A stretch of DNA of 56,182 nt from a virus, in the IMG/VR virus record IMGVR_UViG_3300024265_000058, positions 1-56,182 of that record, one strand, 5' to 3'. This document shows positions 51,482 through 56,182 of the stretch, piece by piece. The notes beneath the pieces were generated by a model that ran no database searches, was not told the origin of the DNA, and saw only the letters and a list, made by a program, of their open reading frames with translations. A program made the position numbers and the translations under genes. Every line of letters begins with the position of its first letter. Position 1 is the stretch's first letter.

Positions 51482-51897
51482 AAAAGCTCATTCAGTGTGT
51501 GATCGCAGCACTCCTGTTCGGATCGATAACGATTTCGGTGGCGCAAGCGCCAAGCTACCCTCGCGATGCCATTGTCTGCTGGACGCATCCCACTGAGTAC
51601 GAGCTGCTTCCCGGTCAGACCGTAGCGGATCCGATCCTCGACGGCGATCTCGCCAACACGCGCATCACCGCCGAGCGCCAGAATGCACTGGTGGTCATCG
51701 ATGAGCTGGTGCCCGTGACCGGGGTTCCCGGCAGTGCCCAGTGCAAAACTTTCGTCGGCGCGATCCCGCAACCTGGGACCTACACTTTCGTTGGCTACAG
51801 CATCACAGTCGATGACATCAGCTCGGACGCCAGCGCAGCGGCGGTCAAAAAGTACACGGGAAAACCGAATCCCCCAAACGGTCTGGGTGTTCAATAG
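51478..51897 (+). CDS. Secreted protein of the lysis cassette
   Basis: A 139-residue protein with a signal peptide (MKKLIQCVIAALLFGSITIS, cleavage likely after AQA at residue 24). The mature part is beta-rich with two Cys, like a fibronectin/Ig domain (AIVCWTHPTEYELLPGQ...AQCKTF). It overlaps the endolysin gene. A periplasmic role in lysis or superinfection is possible. Confidence 0.7.
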   Translation: MKKLIQCVIAALLFGSITISVAQAPSYPRDAIVCWTHPTEYELLPGQTVADPILDGDLANTRITAERQNALVVIDELVPVTGVPGSAQCKTFVGAIPQPGTYTFVGYSITVDDISSDASAAAVKKYTGKPNPPNGLGVQ

Positions 51898-51909
51898 GAG
51901 GTTAGCGTA

Positions 51910-52167
51910 ATGGAATATGTGTTCCTGATAATCGCACTACTCGCGGGCACCGCCACGCACATCGTCAAGAAAGTGGTGGAGGTCCGCAAAACCGATGAGG
52001 ACTACCAGCTCAAGGACTGGCTGACCAAGTACCCGTACCGCACCGTGCTCACGGCGATGGCCGGGGCCGGGGGCTTCCTCGGGCTGATGGCAGCCGGCGA
52101 GCTGAGCTATGCCTCGTCATTCATGGTGGGCTTCATGGCGAATAGCCTCGGCGGTGTCGCCAAGTGA
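51910..52167 (+). CDS. Putative holin
   Basis: An 85-residue protein with two predicted membrane segments (VFLIIALLAGTATHIVKKVV and LTAMAGAGGFLGLMAAGELS) separated by a charged loop. TAGGAGGTTAGCGTA is a very strong ribosome site. Position next to the endolysin supports a holin that permeabilises the inner membrane. Confidence 0.7.
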   Translation: MEYVFLIIALLAGTATHIVKKVVEVRKTDEDYQLKDWLTKYPYRTVLTAMAGAGGFLGLMAAGELSYASSFMVGFMANSLGGVAK

Positions 52168-52460
52168 AAAAGTACCTGTACGCCGCGGCCGGCGGGCTCG
52201 CTCTGCTGGCCTTCTGGATTCTCGGCGGTCCCTCGAGGGCTGCGACCAAGGCAGGCAAGCAGCGCGATGACCTGATCCTCGAGGGCTCAGGTAGGGCCAA
52301 GGCCAAGGCGCACAAGGCTGGCATCAAGGCCGATGCTCACCAGAAAAATGCAGTGGTGGCTGGCGAGCAGGGCAAGAAAATCATGGACAGCGTAGGGACA
52401 AATGATGAATCGATGGCTGATCTACTGGATTCTTGGCGCAAGCCTGTTGACGGCGTGTAG
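52164..52460 (+). CDS. Membrane-anchored lysis protein, i-spanin-like
   Basis: A 98-residue protein with a GTG start overlapping the holin stop. One N-terminal membrane segment (YLYAAAGGLALLAFWILGG) is followed by a charged helical periplasmic tail. A lipoprotein gene starts inside its 3' end in another frame, the usual Rz/Rz1 layout. The coiled coil is short, so the call is tentative. Confidence 0.6.
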   Translation: MKKYLYAAAGGLALLAFWILGGPSRAATKAGKQRDDLILEGSGRAKAKAHKAGIKADAHQKNAVVAGEQGKKIMDSVGTNDESMADLLDSWRKPVDGV

Positions 52461-52836
52461 TACCACGCCGACTGAGCTGCCTACCTGCGAGATTCCGGGG
52501 CCCTCCCCGGAGGTCGGCCAGCCCGTGAGTGTCCCTGAGATGCCCGTAGAGGCCTCGCGCACTTTGGACACTGCAACCTTCGACCGGGATGGCATCGTGC
52601 AGCTCACGCAGCTACGTGTGGCTGCAGTGACAAATGAGACGGTCGCCGCGGAGAATGCTGCAGCGCTCGAGGCGCGCAACACCGAAGTCAACGAGCTGAT
52701 AGAGTGCGCCCGCTACGCAGGCATCTGGATGGAGGTTCGTGAGGAGGCGCTCGAGCAGGAGCGGCAGGATCACCTGATGGATAACATGATGCGCAATGGT
52801 TTGATCCTCTTACTGGCGGCGGGGTTGGCACTATGA
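52402..52836 (+). CDS. Lipoprotein nested with the i-spanin-like gene
   Basis: A 144-residue protein with the lipobox LLTAC (Cys19), Pro-rich after the Cys, then helical. Unusually for an o-spanin, it is long and has a C-terminal hydrophobic segment (GLILLLAAGLAL). The start lies inside the previous gene (59-base overlap). It could be an outer-membrane spanin partner. Confidence 0.6.
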   Translation: MMNRWLIYWILGASLLTACSTTPTELPTCEIPGPSPEVGQPVSVPEMPVEASRTLDTATFDRDGIVQLTQLRVAAVTNETVAAENAAALEARNTEVNELIECARYAGIWMEVREEALEQERQDHLMDNMMRNGLILLLAAGLAL

Positions 52837-53555
52837 TGACTTTGAAACGATTCAAATGGCTTATCTTGGCCCTGATCGTGTTGCTGATCTTGTTCCTGAT
52901 CGGTCCTCCAGCAGCCCTGGCCAGCGATGATGAGCGCGGGCCCAATGTCGATGTCGTGACTGATGTGACGACCGATGTGGTCACTGATGTCACGACCAAT
53001 GTGACCGGCGGCGACATGGTCAATCAGATTGACGGCGATTCATACTCCTCGCGGGCGTATGGGTTCTCGCACTCGCTTGGCGACGTTGATATCAACCAGT
53101 GCATCGTGACCAAGCAGACCGGCACATTCATCGTGAGCTGGCAGGGCTATGACTACAATCTGTGGTGCATGGGCGAGGTATTCGACGCCAAGGGCCTGTT
53201 TAAGATGGGCGCCGAGATGCGCTGCGATATCCCGCCGATTGCCAGCAAGTTTGAGTTTCGTTCGGACTGCCTGCTGGCCAACACCGTCGATCAGGAGGTC
53301 ACTGAGTCACCGGCGCATCTGGAACTCTATCAGCAGGCGGCCAGATTCGAGGTACTCGAGGATGAGCATGACGAGGAGCTGGATCGGGTGCAGGACAAGC
53401 AGGCCATGTTGATCGAGCGACTGGACAGCTACGAGCAGCAGCTCGCGCAGCGGCCCGAGCCGGTCTACGTGCAGGCCGAGCCGCGGATCAGCGAGGAGCA
53501 GATCGAGGAGGCGTGGCAGATCATCAAGGGAGCAAAAGGGGAGCCGGAAAAATGA
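52833..53555 (+). CDS. Secreted/membrane protein with Asp-Val-Thr repeats
   Basis: A 240-residue protein. A hydrophobic N-terminus (residues 9-30, LILALIVLLILFLIG) may be a signal peptide cleaved after ALA. DVVTDVTTDVVTDVTTNVT near residue 40 is a short tandem repeat. Several Cys follow (QCIVTK, LWCMGE, RCDIPP, DCLLAN), then a coiled coil. I do not recognise it; a cell-envelope role during lysis is likely. Confidence 0.65.
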   Translation: MMTLKRFKWLILALIVLLILFLIGPPAALASDDERGPNVDVVTDVTTDVVTDVTTNVTGGDMVNQIDGDSYSSRAYGFSHSLGDVDINQCIVTKQTGTFIVSWQGYDYNLWCMGEVFDAKGLFKMGAEMRCDIPPIASKFEFRSDCLLANTVDQEVTESPAHLELYQQAARFEVLEDEHDEELDRVQDKQAMLIERLDSYEQQLAQRPEPVYVQAEPRISEEQIEEAWQIIKGAKGEPEK

Positions 53556-53851
53556 GTACGTGGGAACAGCTCAAGGATATCAAGGGATTGCTTGCGAGCC
53601 TCGCTGCGCTGGCCACGGTGCTTATCGTGATCGGCAGTGTGCTTATGGATTGGCGCGTCTCAGTCGCGGTTGCAGCCGAGCTGGCAAAGCAGGACATCGC
53701 GACCGACACCAAGATCATCTCGATGGATGATGAGATCGATGAGAATGGTGCGGGGGTGGCGGCCAACAAGGACAACATCGAGGACAACGAGCGCCGGGTC
53801 GAGCAGGCCTTTGCCGTGTTGCTCGGTCGCGATCCTGACGAGACGCCATAA
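53552..53851 (+). CDS. Small membrane protein at the end of the late operon
   Basis: A 99-residue protein with ATGA overlap. One membrane segment (LLASLAALATVLIVIGSVL) is followed by an acidic helical tail. It ends at a terminator shared with the convergent gene. It may be a holin-type or envelope accessory protein. Confidence 0.65.
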   Translation: MSTWEQLKDIKGLLASLAALATVLIVIGSVLMDWRVSVAVAAELAKQDIATDTKIISMDDEIDENGAGVAANKDNIEDNERRVEQAFAVLLGRDPDETP

Positions 53852-53873
53852 AAAAGGGCGCCCGAAGGCGCCC
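53850..53873 (-). terminator. Terminator at convergent ends
   Basis: GGGCGCC-CGAA-GGCGCCC with six A at its left side: an intrinsic terminator (T6) for leftward transcription from the 53880-54098 gene. The rightward side lacks a good T-run but the hairpin may still slow late transcription. Confidence 0.85.
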
Positions 53874-53879
53874 CCGTTC

Positions 53880-54098
53880 TTACCTCCTCCGCTTGCCGCG
53901 CTCGATGAACTCCAAGGCCGTATCGCAGATCGCGATATTCGATCCGTAAAACTTCATCATCTGCACTCGCAACTGACAGTAGCGGCCTTTCGGGTTCCAC
54001 CGCTCGGCCAGCTCGAGGCCTGATGCCGAAGCCTTCCGTATTACTTCCAAGCGCGCCCGGAATTTTGCTACACTTGGTTTACCCGTAGATTGATACAT
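53880..54098 (-). CDS. Small basic protein, separately transcribed
   Basis: A 72-residue basic protein (KFRARLEVIRKASASGLELAERWN; end ERGKRRR), mostly helical. AGAGGAGATTTTGG precedes the ATG. It is framed by its own extended -10 promoter and its own terminator, so it is a single-gene unit, probably expressed early. Function unknown. Confidence 0.7.
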   Translation of the reverse strand: MYQSTGKPSVAKFRARLEVIRKASASGLELAERWNPKGRYCQLRVQMMKFYGSNIAICDTALEFIERGKRRR

Positions 54099-54131
54099 CC
54101 AAAATCTCCTCTGTGGGTATCCAGAACACAG

Positions 54132-54155
54132 CCCCGGCCCAGTGCCGGGGTTTTT
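54132..54155 (+). terminator. Rightward terminator and leftward leader hairpin
   Basis: CCCCGGC-CCAGT-GCCGGGG followed by five T on the plus strand terminates rightward readthrough from the late operon. Read leftward, the same hairpin lies in the 5' leader of the 54098 gene, before its ribosome site. Confidence 0.75.
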
Positions 54156-54166
54156 ACTGCCCAGTT

Positions 54167-54175
54167 AGTATAACA
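54167..54175 (-). promoter_or_regulatory. Extended -10 promoter for the 53880-54098 gene
   Basis: On the minus strand TGTTATACT matches an extended -10 element (TG-n-TATACT). The -35 is poor. Start of transcription would be near 54160, giving a 60-base leader containing the GC hairpin. Confidence 0.5.
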
Positions 54176-54265
54176 TCCTCAGTTTTTTCATAGACTTGCG
54201 TGGGTTTTGGGCCCGAGCCTCGACCGAGGCTGCTGGCCTGCAGAGTGATCCGATCTCACTTGCGC
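54176..54265. other. Gap with hairpin and degenerate palindrome
   Basis: No gene seen. AGCCTC-GACC-GAGGCT (54216-54231) is a perfect 6-bp stem. AGTGATCCGATCTCACT (54244-54260) resembles the GTGATCGGATCAC palindrome of 14.3 and 17.0 kb. They lie just downstream of the recombination operon terminator. Confidence 0.35.
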
Positions 54266-54291
54266 AAAAAAAAGGGCGCAGGTATGCGCCC
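54266..54291 (-). terminator. Terminator of the recombination operon
   Basis: GGGCGCA-TACC-TGCGCCC on the minus strand followed by eight T. A strong intrinsic terminator about 45 bases after the 54335 stop. A 7-bp palindrome (54330-54346) also covers that stop codon. Confidence 0.85.
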
Positions 54292-54334
54292 CTTCCTCCC
54301 GCCACTCAGCAGCCGGCTGGCGGGTGCCGGTTTC

Positions 54335-54655
54335 CTACGAGGAAACTGGTCGCGGGGCCCGGTTCCATGCAGCCTTGGCCCGCTCTGCCATCTTATCCTT
54401 GTCCACGTTGTAGTTGTTGCTGAACTCGACCATCCATTCGCTGCAGCAATCTCCGAATACGTGGCCGCGCTTCTTGTTGTTGTCCAGCTCGAGCATCAGC
54501 ATCATCGGCTGCTTGCCGCAGGGGCAGGGCTCCAGATGGATGCGCACAAGGCCATCATCCTCGTCGGCCGGTGGCGTGAACTCGTCGCGCTTCTGCCGGC
54601 GCGGCTCCTGTGTTGCCGGGTCGATCTCGATATCGTTGGGTTTATCTTGACTCAT
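54335..54655 (-). CDS. Lar-like restriction alleviation zinc protein
   Basis: A 106-residue protein. After a polar N-terminus it has LEPCPCGKQPMM, GDCCSEW and a final AERAKAAWNRAPR, the P-C-x-C-G...C-x-x-C...A-x-x-x-W-N-R layout of the Lar family. Lar proteins soften type I restriction. The call rests on the motif layout, and spacing is slightly unusual (CPCG rather than CPFCG). Confidence 0.65.
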   Translation of the reverse strand: MSQDKPNDIEIDPATQEPRRQKRDEFTPPADEDDGLVRIHLEPCPCGKQPMMLMLELDNNKKRGHVFGDCCSEWMVEFSNNYNVDKDKMAERAKAAWNRAPRPVSS

Positions 54656-55313
54656 ATTCCAGCTCCGCTCGCTCGTAACATTCCTTCATGAATTCGATGG
54701 CCCGCTCCTCCATCCTGTCGATCAGCTCTTGGTCGCGGGGCACCGGGACGCGGTGAATCTTCTGCACCTGGCCGCCCTCCATGTCGTCACCGATATAATA
54801 ATTCACGTACCACCAGAAGGCATAGCCGCTCACCCACATCGCACCCTGAACCTGATGCCGGTCGGCCGCGGGGCAGCATCGTCTCGTGCCCTTGTGCAGG
54901 TCGGCGTCGGCCACGGTCGTCCGGTAGTTTTTGTAGAGCTTGCGAATTTTCATCTCGCCGCCCTCGTCATACTGGCCCTTGTCGTTGATGTGCAGAAAAT
55001 CCGGCGAGGCTGCCAGCCAATCATATTGTTTATGTATTAGGAAAATATTGTGCTCGAGCTTCTGCTCGAATCTCCACTGGTAGCCGGCCAAGGCCTTGGG
55101 CTCATGCTCGCGGCCCTCACGGGCCCACTCGGGCGATTCCTCGACGTTCTTATTGCCGAGCAGCTCGAGCACGATCTCCTGCCTGTACTTGGTGTAGGCC
55201 TTGGTGTCTTTCTTGGCCATGACCTTGCGCAGGCAGGATGCCGTGATACGGGTGCGCCTGAGATCGAGCCACTCGTCCGATCCCTGCTCGACCTGAATGA
55301 TGCGGCCCTCCAT
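54642..55313 (-). CDS. YqaJ-family exonuclease
   Basis: A 223-residue protein of the lambda-exonuclease/YqaJ group. GSDEWLDLRRTRITAS (11-26), WAREGREHEPKALAGY (63-78), Asp105 in ASPDF, and Glu120-x-Lys122 in GGEMKI provide the PD-(D/E)XK site. It resects double-strand ends to feed the ERF annealing protein. It overlaps the Lar-like gene by 14 bases and abuts the upstream small gene. Confidence 0.9.
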   Translation of the reverse strand: MEGRIIQVEQGSDEWLDLRRTRITASCLRKVMAKKDTKAYTKYRQEIVLELLGNKNVEESPEWAREGREHEPKALAGYQWRFEQKLEHNIFLIHKQYDWLAASPDFLHINDKGQYDEGGEMKIRKLYKNYRTTVADADLHKGTRRCCPAADRHQVQGAMWVSGYAFWWYVNYYIGDDMEGGQVQKIHRVPVPRDQELIDRMEERAIEFMKECYERAELEYESR

Positions 55314-55591
55314 CAGGCGTGGCCCACATCTTCATCGAGCGGCTGCACGTAGCCGTAGACTGCGCCCCGCGCTACGTTCGGGCAGCTCTCCATCTGCTCG
55401 TCGGTCAGCTTCGACATTGAGTACCGCTGAAACAGGTCTTGCTTTGGATCATCCGGCTTGGCCTCGCGTACCTCCTCGCCATCGAACACGATGAATTCCG
55501 GCGGCGGCCAGTCAATGTCGATATCCTCTATCTGCATCCTGACCTTGCCGAAAAACATCGTATCGAGCTGGATGAAATCGTGCTCAGCCAC
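55313..55591 (-). CDS. Small acidic protein between annealase and exonuclease
   Basis: A 92-residue protein with a GTG start overlapping the ERF stop (GTGGCTGA). Mixed strands and acidic loops: FFGKVRMQIEDIDIDWPPPE, then LTDEQMESCPNVARGAV. The upstream open frame is Arg-rich and lies in the ERF gene, so it is rejected. Not recognised; operon position suggests help to the recombinase. Confidence 0.65.
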   Translation of the reverse strand: MAEHDFIQLDTMFFGKVRMQIEDIDIDWPPPEFIVFDGEEVREAKPDDPKQDLFQRYSMSKLTDEQMESCPNVARGAVYGYVQPLDEDVGHA

Positions 55592-56182
55592 CCTTGTCGT
55601 CGTCCGATCCGGGCTCGCGATCCTCGGCCTCTTGTCGTGACGCTGGTGGCAGGCCGTCCTGATCTGTCTCCTCGGGTGGCTTGGCCTTCGGCTTGGGCTT
55701 GGCCTTCGGCTTGGCAACCGGCGCCTTCTCTGCGTCGGCCGCCTTCTTGGCCTCACGGTCGGCAGTGTTCTGCATCCGGTTAAGCGCAGTCTTGAGCTGG
55801 TCGGCCGGCACATCAGCCAGATGCTTGACGTTGAATACCAGCGTCACCATCTGCTCGATTACAAAATCTGCTTTGTCCGCGAACAGCTCGTCGGCCTTCT
55901 GCAGAATCTCGTCAATGTCCCGCGGGCTCAGGCGGTCATACTCGTCCGGGCTCTTGACTGCGCTGGCGGCGTCGTCATCGTACTGGGCGACACCGAGCAT
56001 GGCTGACAGGCTGTACCGTCTCAGGTAGGTCATCACGGCGCCGATAGCCTGGGGCCCGCCCTTGTCCGGGCGCATCGACATGGTGCATGAGATCGACTGG
56101 CCTGATGAATGCCCGAGGATCGTTTCGAGATGGACCTCGCCCTCAATGATCGAGGGTATCTGGATCAGCGCCAGCTCATTCT
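55584..56182 (-). CDS. ERF-family single-strand annealing protein, C-terminal part
   Basis: This is the continuation of the gene that begins at 460 across the circular junction. It holds the diagnostic ERF stretch: KGGPQAIGAVMTYLRRYSL near residues 145-163 of the joined protein, followed by an AMLG..QYDDD segment. The C-terminus is a low-complexity tail rich in Lys, Pro and Ala, then acidic; such tails in annealing proteins often contact partners. The gene sits just upstream of a YqaJ-type exonuclease, the usual two-component recombinase arrangement. The annealing role follows from the family and has not been shown here. Confidence 0.88.
   Translation of the reverse strand, partial: NELALIQIPSIIEGEVHLETILGHSSGQSISCTMSMRPDKGGPQAIGAVMTYLRRYSLSAMLGVAQYDDDAASAVKSPDEYDRLSPRDIDEILQKADELFADKADFVIEQMVTLVFNVKHLADVPADQLKTALNRMQNTADREAKKAADAEKAPVAKPKAKPKPKAKPPEETDQDGLPPASRQEAEDREPGSDDDKGG
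56057..56182. repeat. Terminal direct repeat, right copy
   Basis: Exact copy of bases 22-147. The sequence just inside this copy (before 56057) is the true continuation of the ERF gene, whereas bases 1-21 at the other copy are a foldback. Confidence 0.9.

Noticed and set aside
1-56182. CRISPR array, diversity-generating retroelement or tRNA genes
   Set aside because: No regularly spaced repeats with spacers, no reverse transcriptase and no tRNA-like cloverleaf with a TTCGA loop were found by eye.

Overview
This window is essentially the whole genome of a tailed double-stranded DNA phage with a T7-like (podovirus) virion. Bases 22-147 recur exactly as 56057-56182, so the contig closes into a circle of about 56,035 bp. 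The 26-bp perfect foldback at bases 1-58 looks like an assembly artefact. One gene, for an ERF-type annealing protein, is cut by the contig ends. The virion genes identify the class: a head-to-tail connector type portal, tail tubular A and B proteins, a gp13-like acetyltransferase, gp14- and gp15-like internal proteins, and a giant 3,045-residue polyvalent protein. This layout recalls the Bcep22-like podoviruses. A lipoprotein nested with a membrane-anchored protein in the lysis cassette points to a Gram-negative, probably proteobacterial, host. The DNA looks GC-rich and no tRNA gene was seen.

Layout. (1) A leftward early recombination operon crosses the contig junction (1482 down to 457, then 55.6-54.3 kb): a coiled-coil protein, an ERF annealing protein, a small acidic protein, a YqaJ exonuclease and a Lar-like zinc protein, then a separately promoted 72-residue gene. 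(2) A rightward early operon (1584-8200) encodes small DNA-binding and zinc proteins, a ParB-like protein, a DEAH helicase, a DUF1064-type resolvase and a Ref-like HNH nuclease. (3) A leftward accessory operon (14419 down to 8164) is driven by a consensus sigma-70-like promoter. It encodes a PAPS-reductase-family protein with an unknown partner, a cytosine-methyltransferase-like protein, small zinc and membrane proteins and an XRE repressor-like protein. Four of its gene junctions carry copies of one structured RNA element. (4) A rightward late region (14540-53851) covers packaging, head, tail, DNA ejection, fibres and lysis, and ends at facing terminators.

How it fits together. No DNA polymerase, primase, RNA polymerase or integrase was recognised. 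Replication and transcription therefore probably use host enzymes, helped by the phage helicase and recombination proteins. The exonuclease/annealase pair together with a resolvase suggests recombination-dependent concatemer formation, followed by packaging by the terminase.

The most novel signals are the four-copy intergenic RNA element with compensatory stem changes, the PAPS-reductase/unknown-partner pair, the palindrome inside the 14.4-kb promoter, and the very large multi-domain polyvalent protein.
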